From NCBI GenBank assembly GCA_015057165.1, contig SVEY01000005.1, positions 1-54,220 on the forward strand: a DNA stretch of 54,220 bases, read 5' to 3'. The translations under genes were made by a program, and so were the position numbers. The notes under the pieces were generated by a model, which saw nothing but the letters and a program-made list of their open reading frames with translations, made no database searches and was not told the origin of the DNA. Source of the stretch: Lachnospiraceae bacterium (GTDB taxonomy: Bacteria > Bacillota > Clostridia > Lachnospirales > Lachnospiraceae). Position 1 is the stretch's first letter. Each line of letters begins with the position of its first letter. Positions 26,560 through 33,923 of this stretch are shown here, in pieces.

Positions 26560-26978
26560 TGAAGTACTTAGCTGATACTCATATTCTTTTGTGGGCAATG
26601 GAGAATAATATAGATAATACTAAGATGCCGACTAAAGCAAAAGAAATAATGTTGGATGAGAATTCGATAATTTTTTACAGTTTTGTAAATGTTTGGGAAG
26701 TTGCTTTGCGTCGAGTTAATCATCCCGAAAAAATCCCTTATACTGCTGAAGAGTTTGATAGGTTATGTAGGAAATCTGAATTTTCGCTTTTGGATACAAA
26801 AGTAATTCATGCATTGGAAATGGATAATTTACATTACGATATTGATAATGCTAAAGTTGAACATAAAGATCCATTTGATCGTTTGTTATTGGCACAAGCT
26901 AAATACGAAAATATGAAGTTTTTGACACATGATCATTTGATACCATTTTATAATGAGGAATGTATTGTGAAAGTGTGA
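26556..26978 (+). CDS. PIN-domain toxin (VapC-like ribonuclease)
   Basis: 140 aa. PIN marks are KYLADTHILLWAM (first Asp), NVWEVALRR (Glu) and KDPFDRLLLAQAKYE (Asp pair), followed by LTHDHLIPFY. PIN toxins cleave tRNA, rRNA or mRNA with bound metal ions. The gene overlaps the antitoxin by four bases and has GAGGGG before its start. The exact subfamily (COG3744-like) and target are not determined. Confidence 0.87.
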   Translation: MMKYLADTHILLWAMENNIDNTKMPTKAKEIMLDENSIIFYSFVNVWEVALRRVNHPEKIPYTAEEFDRLCRKSEFSLLDTKVIHALEMDNLHYDIDNAKVEHKDPFDRLLLAQAKYENMKFLTHDHLIPFYNEECIVKV

Positions 26979-27042
26979 AAGACGAATAGTTTTCTGGAAT
27001 CAGAAATACAGTAATCAGCATTTAATGCCTCAGGCATTATAG

Positions 27043-27204
27043 CTAATGAACTTCAATGCATATATGGGATAGGCTTGAAAAAATAAAAATATAAAAAAGA
27101 GATTTAAGAGTGATACTATCATCATTAAGAGCAAAGCCTTTGATGAACCTGTGACCGTCACGTGGATATACTCTGTGAGTTGAATAGCGTTGCATATCAA
27201 TCAT
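27043..27204 (-). CDS. 53-aa ORF behind a perfect Shine-Dalgarno
   Basis: On the minus strand a GGAGGTGAT site precedes an ATG (27204) that opens a 53-aa frame beginning MIDMQRYSTHRVYPRDGHRF and turning hydrophobic at the end. It directly follows the transposase relic. No family recognised. It may be a second gene of the same insertion sequence, now probably truncated. Confidence 0.4.
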   Translation of the reverse strand: MIDMQRYSTHRVYPRDGHRFIKGFALNDDSITLKSLFYIFIFSSLSHICIEVH

Positions 27205-27480
27205 GGTCATCACCTCCATTTATAGCTTCGTTGCAGAGTGCTTCAGTACGTTTTATGTCTTTAATCTTTTTGTTAAGACCTTCAGTTTTGGCATTAGATT
27301 TATGATATTTCTAGGCACGCTCAATAGCAGAGTGGCGTTTGTCGATAGAGCTTGCTGCTTGCTTAACAGGAGGATAATCACACTTAATATACGTTTTAAT
27401 CCAGTCGAGTAAGAGTTGGTGTCTATCAGAAGCAGAACTGTTTTCAACTTCATAAAAGCTTGAAAGTGCTTCATAAGGAA
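27205..27480 (-). pseudogene. Transposase relic (ISL3-like C-terminus)
   Basis: One minus-strand frame reads PYEALSSFYEVENSSASDRH, then DWIKTYIKCDYPPVKQAASS, DKRHSAIERA, an in-frame stop, and SNAKTEGLNKKIKDIKRT. The final block (SNxxTEGxNxKIKxIKR) is the conserved C-terminal part of ISL3-type DDE transposases. N-terminal and catalytic parts are missing and the stop is internal, so it is inactive. Confidence 0.78.
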
Positions 27481-27950
27481 GCTTAATAGAAGGTGATATA
27501 GTAAAGATTTCTTCTAGTCGGTCTTCTCTCTCAATGTAGACATATCGAATCTAGAGATAGCATTGTAGTACAGTTGTAGGTCAGTATGTTTTATAGAAAG
27601 AAGCATACTAAAAATAGACTGGCTTATTAACACAGGCTAATCCTTTGCTCACTAACCTTACTTAAGGTAGTGGCAAGGTTAGTGTTTTGGTGAGGGAAGG
27701 GTGAAGAAACTTTCCTAGGGCTTAATCATCCTTCCCTATTATTTAGTTACTAGTAGTGCTAAGAACCTTATAGTAATTATATACAAAAAACACCAATAGA
27801 TATAAAAGAGTATAGATAATACCAAGGAATAATTAAGAGCAATGAGAAATAGTGGTGAAACACCAAGATAATTAGACCTGACACCAAAATTTTTAGGAGA
27901 GCCGCAAAAAAGGGCATTTAGAGAATAGAACTGACCGAGAGTTAATTGAA
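27481..27950. other. Gene-free stretch with two hairpins
   Basis: No gene is supported. CACTAACCTT (27650-27659) pairs with AAGGTTAGTG (27675-27684), followed by TTTTGG, terminator-like. GGGAAGG (27694-27700) pairs with CCTTCCC (27730-27736) around a 29-base loop. The remainder is AT-rich debris between mobile relics. Confidence 0.6.
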
Positions 27951-28176
27951 ATGCTTGAAGGCTATGTAAGAATGGATAAGTCAGTTATTGAAGTATTATC
28001 AGAAAAAATAATAGACGAAAGCGTACGTTATTTTTTTATTAGAAAATCAGTCAAGCCCAAAAAAAACGACAATTGCCTCTTTTGTGCAAGAAATGGAATC
28101 TGAAAAATTAAAAGATTATATGTTAGGTTTTTTGCCGACGATTAATATGTTAGAAAAGTATTTTTGTGATAAGTAA
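27951..28176 (+). pseudogene. Small frameshifted gene upstream of the PLD-like gene
   Basis: Two frames joined at the T7 run 28031-28037 read about 75 aa: MLEGYVRMDKSVIEVLSEKI ... ENQSSPKKTTIASFVQEMES ... FLPTINMLEKYFCDK. The combined product looks helical and protein-like, and it ends eight bases before the next start. The frameshift is in a homopolymer, so slippage or sequencing error is possible. No family recognised. Confidence 0.5.
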
Positions 28177-28184
28177 GGATTTAT

Positions 28185-28976
28185 ATGTTATATACAGTAT
28201 ATTTGCCAAAGAAAAAGGGAACAAGAGGGATTATAACAAAATGGCTTGAGTATTATTCTAAATTGACGTGTTATAGAAATAATTTAATAATGTCTCCGGG
28301 ATATTTGAGTAAATCAGAAAACAGAATAAATATGTTTGTGACTTCACTTAAAAATACAATGTATCCTCATTCTCCGGTTAAAATAGGCATTTTAAATGGG
28401 ATGAATGGTCATTATATAATGCCAAGCGGTAATACTATATTAGAATGCCATGAAATAGCAATAGGCGGCATGAACGATGTTGATTGGTTGAAACTAAAAA
28501 GTAACGGCTTAGTGGATCATCGCAAGATTATGGTGTTTTATTCCGAGATAGGCAATATGTCCTTAACAAGTATTTCAAGTGAAAAGGAGATAGAAGAATT
28601 CTTAGGAGGTATTAACGTAAATGCTGTGCTTTTGGGATCAAGCAATCAAAGTTGTACAACATACTTCGATAGAAAGGCAAAAAAGGGTGAAGCAGATATT
28701 TTTATGATGTCAGGGAGTGAAAAATGTGGTTCTTTTCCGACAATAAATAGTATGCTTTTAGATGTCAAAAATAGCGTATCTAATCGAGATAATATCCATA
28801 AAGACAACAGCATATATAGAGACATCGACAGAAATATAGTTATAGAAAAAGCTAGAGCTTTTTTAGAAGAGTATTGTACTATGAGCGTAGGGTTCGCTGG
28901 AAAAGGAAATTCGGGTTCAGAAGAATTTTTAAAAGGAATACTAAGAAATGTTCTAGAGGATGGAATTTCCAAATGA
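28185..28976 (+). CDS. PLD-like nuclease-fold protein
   Basis: 263 aa. His112-x-Lys114 (DHRKIMVFYS) and GSSN at 151-154 (AVLLGSSNQS) match the H-K ... GSSN arrangement of phospholipase-D-type nucleases such as NgoFVII/BfiI-like enzymes and PLD-helicase fusions. One such motif per chain is usual, with a dimer forming the active site. It would act on DNA or, less likely, on lipid. AAGGA lies before the ATG. It follows the frameshifted small gene by eight bases, suggesting a two-gene unit, perhaps a defence or restriction relic. Confidence 0.62.
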   Translation: MLYTVYLPKKKGTRGIITKWLEYYSKLTCYRNNLIMSPGYLSKSENRINMFVTSLKNTMYPHSPVKIGILNGMNGHYIMPSGNTILECHEIAIGGMNDVDWLKLKSNGLVDHRKIMVFYSEIGNMSLTSISSEKEIEEFLGGINVNAVLLGSSNQSCTTYFDRKAKKGEADIFMMSGSEKCGSFPTINSMLLDVKNSVSNRDNIHKDNSIYRDIDRNIVIEKARAFLEEYCTMSVGFAGKGNSGSEEFLKGILRNVLEDGISK

Positions 28977-29264
28977 GTTTTGGAGTTGAAAGAAGATACT
29001 TGAATTAATTTTGAAATGTACATATTGAAATGCAAGTAATAAGAGAAGTAAAATAATCTGATATTGTCATATCAAGGCATCAGAAGTTTCGAATTATTCA
29101 ATTGGTAGTCCTGAAGATTATAGGCGGTATTTTTGCTCTCTAAGAAAGAGTAGCACTTTGAATCAGATAAATTGATGATTGACGCTTAAAGACGCTGATA
29201 ATATGTTGTTTGCTTGATAGAGGAATAACAAATGGTATGGAATATAATAAAAAAGTATGGCAAA
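28977..29264. other. Stretch without a recognisable gene
   Basis: 288 bp between the PLD-like gene and repeat R2. Only short open frames without ribosome sites occur. I see no strong terminator or repeat here. Confidence 0.5.
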
Positions 29265-29365
29265 TTAATTAGACCAGTGACTATTATATAGTTGCTGGTC
29301 ATTTTTGGTTATGGAGGTAATTATTAAGGTGGCTTACTTTCAAGTCAGCGTTTTGGGTAAAGGCA
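29265..29365. repeat. Repeat R1/R2, second copy
   Basis: Direct-orientation relative of 16401-16505, sharing the ATTAGACCAGTGACTATTA start, TAGTTGCTGGTC, AGGTGG-TTACTTTCAAG and CAGCGTTTTGGGT. The hairpin loop is shorter than in the first copy and the spacing to the tail differs, so the copies have diverged by small indels. Confidence 0.72.
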
Positions 29366-29469
29366 GCTCGCTTTTAGAATAGCATTTATAATTTAGGTAA
29401 AAGACAAACCTAAGCGAAATGGAGGAAGTAAGGATATAAGAGAAAAGCTTCGGGCTCTACCGGGTAGTT

Positions 29470-29604
29470 ATGAGGATTTTTATAGATAGTATTTTAGAAT
29501 GTATGGAGCAAGAGGAAGATGTGAGAACAACAGATGGATTCTTTAAGAAAGGAATTACCCACAAACATCTACAGTCGAATTGTTGGTACGCAACATATAT
29601 CTAA
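29470..29604 (+). other. 44-codon open frame, possible gene fragment
   Basis: A frame starting MRIFIDSILECMEQEEDVRT is protein-like but short, without a ribosome site. It may be the relic of a longer gene between repeat R2 and the structured element. Function unknown. Confidence 0.25.
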
Positions 29605-29691
29605 TATGAAAACGTTAAAAGAATTTATTAGTAAATGAGAAATGATGCACTTCTTTACAAAAAATAACTATTATGATATTATGAAGAAAAG

Positions 29692-29815
29692 AAATATTCG
29701 AGGTGGTAAATTTCGTTGCAACCACGCGCCGTAGTGGCTAAAAGAGATGCAGGAGAACGCGACGCCTGCCGAATATTTTGTGGAATTTGGGCCACGCGAA
29801 AAGCGTGGCTCTTTT
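29692..29815 (+). ncRNA. Candidate structured RNA ending in a terminator
   Basis: AAATATTCG (29692-29700) pairs with CGAATATTT (29770-29778), closing a multi-hairpin domain: GTGG...CCAC from the GAGGTGG side, an alternative CCAC-GCGCCGTA-GTGG, and GCAGG...CCTGC. A rho-independent terminator follows directly (GCCACGC-GAAAA-GCGTGGC at 29791-29809 then TCTTTTAAT). Closed domain plus terminator is the layout of a small RNA or of a riboswitch-type attenuator. The upstream strand has no clear promoter. I do not recognise a known class. Confidence 0.5.
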
Positions 29816-29822
29816 AATATAA

Positions 29823-29873
29823 TCATTCTTTTTTCTTAAGTTGTTTCTGCACATACTGCTCATACTGCTCATG
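29823..29873 (-). pseudogene. Tail fragment of another Rpn-type gene
   Basis: The minus strand encodes TTILHEQYEQYVQKQLKKKE and a stop, matching the repeat unit of the Rpn gene at 25059-26018 (EAILHEQYVQKQL). No nuclease domain remains upstream. It shows that an Rpn gene or its tail was once duplicated or moved here. Confidence 0.7.
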
Positions 29874-30089
29874 GAGTATAGTTGTATTCTGAATTGATAT
29901 AAGATATATTGAGGCTTGATTCTGCGTAGTAAATCTTTGCGGTAAGGTAGAGCATTTCCCACAAATAAAAAATTAAATTTCGTAAGATTCTACCAAAGAA
30001 AAAATTTCCATAAAACGCTTATTGTCTTTCATAGATACTAATGCTATGTTGATTTAAAGCAATAGTATTAGGGAGAAGGACATAAGTGT

Positions 30090-31082
30090 ATGGATGAGTT
30101 GTATTCTGATTTTGCATATGATGATGCATTTCGCACAATGGTTGTTAAGTGTGATGAGTTGCTGATACCTTTTATTAATTACATGTTTGACGAGCATTAT
30201 AGTAATAAGGCAAGAATATATCGAGGCGCGAATGAACATTTCGTAGATAAGCAGGGAGGGGCTCAAGAAAAAAGGATTACAGATTCTTTAATTAAGATTG
30301 TTGAGAATAATATTTCACACACTTATCATGTTGAATGCGAGAGCAAGGAAGATGTAGATGGTACTATTATAGTGCGTATATTTGAATATGATGCCCAGAT
30401 AGCATTAGATAGAAGTAGGGTAAGCAGAGGAATGCTAGATGTATATTTTCCTCATACAGGAATACTTTTCTTAAGCTCTACTGATTCAACACCAGATAGC
30501 ATGGAGATAGTAATTCATACTTCGGGAGGGGAATGCAAATACTCTGTTGAGGTTATTAAGGAATTAGATTTTGACCTAGATAAGATCTATGACAACGGTT
30601 TGTTTTTCTTGTTGCCCTTTTATTCATTCAATTATAAGAAGGATTTCGATAAGATTGAAGCAGACGATTATAAGCAAGAGGAATTTGTTGAAATCTTTAG
30701 TAGAATAGTTGGTAAGCTAGAGAGTCTTGTTGAAGAGGGATTGTTGTCCGCATATTCAAAAGATGTTATAATTAGGTTGATTAATAAAGTAGTACATAAG
30801 CAATTGGTGAAGTATAAAAGTACACAGAAGAGAGTAGGTGATCTAATGGGTGGTAAGGTATTAGATTTGGATGTTATAAGAGCACATGACGAAGGAATAG
30901 AGCAGGGAATAGAGCAGGGAATAGAGCAAGGAATAGAGCGAGGAATAGAGCAAGGGAAAGATGAGGAGAGACTGTTTTCTATACGTAGAATGATGAATAA
31001 GCTCAAGATGACGGCGGAAGAAGCCATGGACACATTGGATATTCCTAAGGGAGAACGTAGCAAATATATGACGATGTTATAG
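30090..31082 (+). CDS. Rpn-family nuclease with GIEQ tetrapeptide repeats
   Basis: 330 aa. N-terminal nuclease-like domain (DFAYDDAFRTMVVKCDELLIP; HVECESKEDVDGTIIVRIFEYD), similar in pattern to Rpn/PDDEXK_2 proteins although diverged from the first one. Near the C-terminus five GIEQ/GIER units (encoded by 12-bp repeats at 30894-30953) lead to a charged tail with a small helical domain (SIRRMMNKLKMTAEEAMDTL). Such G-I-E-Q stretches are common in the family. GGGAGAAGG precedes the ATG by about 11 bases. Identical terminators flank the gene. Confidence 0.82.
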   Translation: MDELYSDFAYDDAFRTMVVKCDELLIPFINYMFDEHYSNKARIYRGANEHFVDKQGGAQEKRITDSLIKIVENNISHTYHVECESKEDVDGTIIVRIFEYDAQIALDRSRVSRGMLDVYFPHTGILFLSSTDSTPDSMEIVIHTSGGECKYSVEVIKELDFDLDKIYDNGLFFLLPFYSFNYKKDFDKIEADDYKQEEFVEIFSRIVGKLESLVEEGLLSAYSKDVIIRLINKVVHKQLVKYKSTQKRVGDLMGGKVLDLDVIRAHDEGIEQGIEQGIEQGIERGIEQGKDEERLFSIRRMMNKLKMTAEEAMDTLDIPKGERSKYMTML

Positions 31083-31108
31083 TTGAGCATTGGAACATAA
31101 TTATTTGA

Positions 31109-31137
31109 GCCACGCGAAAAGCGTGGCGCTTTTAATT
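31109..31137 (+). terminator. Terminator after the second Rpn gene
   Basis: GCCACGC-GAAAA-GCGTGGC (31109-31127) followed by GCTTTTAATT. The stem and loop are identical to 29791-29809 upstream of the gene. Confidence 0.85.
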
Positions 31138-31144
31138 CATATTA

Positions 31145-31277
31145 TTGAACATCAACAAAATACTATGCTATAATCAACCCACTTGAACACTCAAAAAAAG
31201 GGGGAGAGATTACTATGAAAATAATGAAGAAAATTGTACCTGTAGCTAGTTCAGTTTTTTGTTGTATTTTGGCGTAA
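31145..31277 (+). other. Promoter and truncated signal-peptide ORF
   Basis: TTGAAC (31145-31150) and TATAAT (31169-31174) are 18 bp apart. A GGGGGAGAG site then precedes a 20-codon frame (31215-31277) reading MKIMKKIVPVASSVFCCILA, which looks like a signal peptide cut off by a stop. This suggests the relic of an exported-protein gene, or a leader peptide of the transporter gene 80 bp downstream. Confidence 0.5.
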
Positions 31278-31358
31278 AATAAAATATAATTTTATACGTA
31301 TTATCACATAATCAACTATATCATTAATGTGTGAAGAAACTATGCAAAGGAGAGTGTT

Positions 31359-32345
31359 ATGAAGAAAAGAATAATAGCTTTTGTTATGATATCTGTTTTT
31401 GCGTTGGCTCTTCTAACAGGATGTGGCAAATCCGATACAGACAAGAAAGAACAATCATCTCATATGGTGTGTATTGCACTTCAACCTTCTGCCGCTTTTA
31501 TTCCTATGATGATAGCAAGACGAACAGGTGATTTAGAAAAAGCTCTTAAGAAGCAGGGTGTAAGGGTTGTGTGGTATGATTTTGAATCTGGTCCTCCAAT
31601 GAATGATTCCATTACAAATGGAGAGACTGACATTTGTCTATATGGTGATGTTCCGACTGTATCTGCTATAGAAGAGAGGGGCAACCGAGAAGTTGTTGGA
31701 ATTTCAGCTCAAGCAGCGGATTCCTATGCTATGGTTGTTTCTAATAACTCTCCAATTAAATCTGCAGCTGATCTTAAGGGTAAGAAAGTAGCTACTAACC
31801 TAAGTAGTACAGGTCACAATATGGTAGATAAGTATCTTTCTACAGCAGGTCTTACAATTAATGATATTGAACTTGTATCTGCAACTCCAGCTGATATGCC
31901 ATATATGGTTCGTAATGGGATAGTTGATGCAATTTCTGTTTGGGAACCAAGCATTACTAGACTTGTTGATAATGGAGATTGTAGAATTCTAGCTCAAGGA
32001 TCAGATTGCGGGCTAGAAGGTGTCAACACAATAGTTGGTCGTAAGGATTATTGTGAGGCTAATCCTGAGGTTGTTGAAACTGTCCTTAAGGAATATAAGA
32101 AAGCTGCTGACAATATTAGTGATACATCAGATGAGACTTGGGAATATGTAGCTAAATACCTTGGACTTGATGTTTCGCAAGTTAAGTCTATGTTGCCTAA
32201 GTATAGATTTACAGTAGATATTACTAAAAAAGATATTGAGTCCCTTAACGATACAATTAATTTCCTTACAAGGATTGGAAAGCTTGATAAGAGTTATGAT
32301 ATATCAGAATATTGTAATTCCAATTATTATGAAGGCAATTATTAG
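31359..32345 (+). CDS. ABC transporter substrate-binding lipoprotein (SsuA/NrtA type)
   Basis: 328 aa. Signal peptide with lipobox ALLTGC (Cys22), then the periplasmic-binding type II fold: CIALQPSAAFIPMMIA, VWYDFESGPPMNDSI, GETDICLYGDVPTVSA, SPIKSAADLKGKKVAT and VSVWEP-like ISVWEPSITRL. The family binds nitrate, sulfonates, taurine, thiamine precursors or similar anions. No permease or ATPase is adjacent, so it is an orphan here. AAAGGAGAG lies before the ATG. Confidence 0.9.
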   Translation: MKKRIIAFVMISVFALALLTGCGKSDTDKKEQSSHMVCIALQPSAAFIPMMIARRTGDLEKALKKQGVRVVWYDFESGPPMNDSITNGETDICLYGDVPTVSAIEERGNREVVGISAQAADSYAMVVSNNSPIKSAADLKGKKVATNLSSTGHNMVDKYLSTAGLTINDIELVSATPADMPYMVRNGIVDAISVWEPSITRLVDNGDCRILAQGSDCGLEGVNTIVGRKDYCEANPEVVETVLKEYKKAADNISDTSDETWEYVAKYLGLDVSQVKSMLPKYRFTVDITKKDIESLNDTINFLTRIGKLDKSYDISEYCNSNYYEGNY

Positions 32346-32368
32346 ATAGAAAAGGATTAATTATTAGA

Positions 32369-32394
32369 GCCCACTTTCGATATTGAAAGTGGGC
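32369..32394. terminator. Bidirectional terminator between convergent genes
   Basis: GCCCACTTTC-GATATT-GAAAGTGGGC, a perfect 10-bp stem between the binding-protein gene (+) and argG (-). The T-tract is weak in both directions (TCTATTATAT on plus). Confidence 0.8.
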
Positions 32395-32423
32395 ATCTAT
32401 TATATGCTTCGTATTATATTTTT

Positions 32424-33650
32424 TTATTTCTTGTTCTCGTTCTTAAGTTCATTCATTCTCATAGCTCTTACCTGAAGTGGTAGTCCCCATAAAGTAATGA
32501 ACCCGTCAGCATCGTGGTGGTCATACATGTCACCAGTAGTAAAGCTTGCTAATGTCTCAGAGTATAGTGAGTATGGTGAAGTAGTACCGGCTTTAATGAT
32601 ATTGCCTTTGTAAAGTCTGAACTTAACTTCGCCTGTAACGACTTCCTGAGTCTTGTCAACGAAAGCAGTGATTGCTTCACGAAGTGGTGTAAACCATTTT
32701 CCTTCGTATACTGTCTGAGCCATTTGTGAGCCAAGCTTTTTCTTGGCTTCCATTGTATCTCTATCAAGAACAAGTTCTTCTAACTGGTCGTGTGCTTCCA
32801 TAAGGATAGTTCCACCTGGTGTCTCGTACACACCACGCGACTTCATTCCAACTACACGGTTTTCTACGATGTCTATGATTCCAACACCATGTTTTCCACC
32901 GAGACGATTTAATTCTCTGATTATATCAGATACTTTCATTTCAACGCCATTTACGGATTTAGGAACACCCTTTTCAAATGTCATTGTAACTTCCTCCGGT
33001 TCATCAGGAGCATTTTCCGGAGTAACGCCAAGCACAAGCATATGCTCATAATTAGGAGCCTGTGCCGGATCCTCTAATTCAAGACCTTCGTGTGAGATGT
33101 GCCATATATTTCTGTCACGAGAGTATGATTGGTCATTTCCAAATGGAAGGTCAATTCCATGAGCATGACAATATTCAATCTCAGCTTCACGAGAATCCAT
33201 TCCCCAACGATCATCTCTCCAAGGAGCGATTACTTTGATGTCAGGAGCAAGAGCCTTGATTCCAAGTTCGAATCTTATCTGGTCATTTCCTTTACCAGTA
33301 GCACCATGACATATTGCAACTGCATTTTCCTTACGTGCAACTTCCACAAGCTTAGCTGCAATAATAGGACGAGCCATAGCTGTTCCCATTAAATATTTAT
33401 GTTCGTATACAGCACCTGCCTGTACACATGGCATAATATAGTCATCGCAGAACTCGTCTGTAATATCTTCTATATATAACTTAGCTGCTCCAGATAGTTG
33501 AGCTCTTTCTTCAAGTCCGTCAAGTTCTTCTCCTTGACCGCAATTGATACAGCAACATATTACATCATAGTCAAATGTTTCCTTAAGCCAGGGAATAACT
33601 GCCGTAGTATCAAGACCACCTGAATAAGCCAGTACAACTTTTTCTTTCAT
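32424..33650 (-). CDS. argG: Argininosuccinate synthase
   Basis: 408 aa, family length. The ATP-pyrophosphatase P-loop is VVLAYSGGLDTT near the start, with ATGKGNDQIRFE, WRDDRWGMDSR and HEGLELEDP downstream. It joins citrulline and aspartate using ATP, the penultimate step of arginine synthesis, in the cytoplasm. The gene is divergent from argC and has its own promoter with ArgR-like boxes. GAAAGAAGG precedes the ATG. argH and argF are not in the window. Confidence 0.97.
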   Translation of the reverse strand: MKEKVVLAYSGGLDTTAVIPWLKETFDYDVICCCINCGQGEELDGLEERAQLSGAAKLYIEDITDEFCDDYIMPCVQAGAVYEHKYLMGTAMARPIIAAKLVEVARKENAVAICHGATGKGNDQIRFELGIKALAPDIKVIAPWRDDRWGMDSREAEIEYCHAHGIDLPFGNDQSYSRDRNIWHISHEGLELEDPAQAPNYEHMLVLGVTPENAPDEPEEVTMTFEKGVPKSVNGVEMKVSDIIRELNRLGGKHGVGIIDIVENRVVGMKSRGVYETPGGTILMEAHDQLEELVLDRDTMEAKKKLGSQMAQTVYEGKWFTPLREAITAFVDKTQEVVTGEVKFRLYKGNIIKAGTTSPYSLYSETLASFTTGDMYDHHDADGFITLWGLPLQVRAMRMNELKNENKK

Positions 33651-33713
33651 AATTAGTTACCTTCTTTCTTATGTATTTAAAATGTGTTTTTAGAATTTAA
33701 TTCGACAATAAAT

Positions 33714-33770
33714 AATATACATTAAAATCATATGATAAGCAAGACATAAATTATGCATAAAATATTTATA
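33714..33770 (-). promoter_or_regulatory. argG promoter with ArgR-like box
   Basis: On the minus strand TTGCTT (33742-33737) and TATATT (33719-33714) are 17 bp apart. Just upstream, 33751-33770 holds TGCATAAAATATTTAT, similar to the ARG box pattern TGAATA(N)nTATTCA bound by ArgR/AhrC. Confidence 0.65.
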
Positions 33771-33816
33771 AATATGCGCATGGAGTATAAAATATCCACA
33801 AATATCAGCCAAAATC

Positions 33817-33889
33817 TGAATAAATATGCATGAATAACCAAAAAATATTCAATAAATCTCTTTACCTTATAAGCAAAATATAGTATATT
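33817..33889 (+). promoter_or_regulatory. argC promoter with tandem ArgR-like boxes
   Basis: TTTACC (33861-33866), 17 bp, TATATT (33884-33889). Upstream lie TGAATAAATATGCA (33817-33830) and a TGAATA...TATTCA dyad (33831-33851), side by side as ArgR hexamers need. Arginine-dependent repression of the cluster is expected. Confidence 0.68.
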
Positions 33890-33923
33890 AGTATACGTAA
33901 ATTTATCTGAAGGAGAAAAGGAA

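Noticed and set aside
29692-29740. T-box-like leader (AGGTGGTA ... CCACGCG)
   Set aside because: The conserved T-box sequence AGGGTGGNACCGCG is not present, and no synthetase or amino-acid gene follows.
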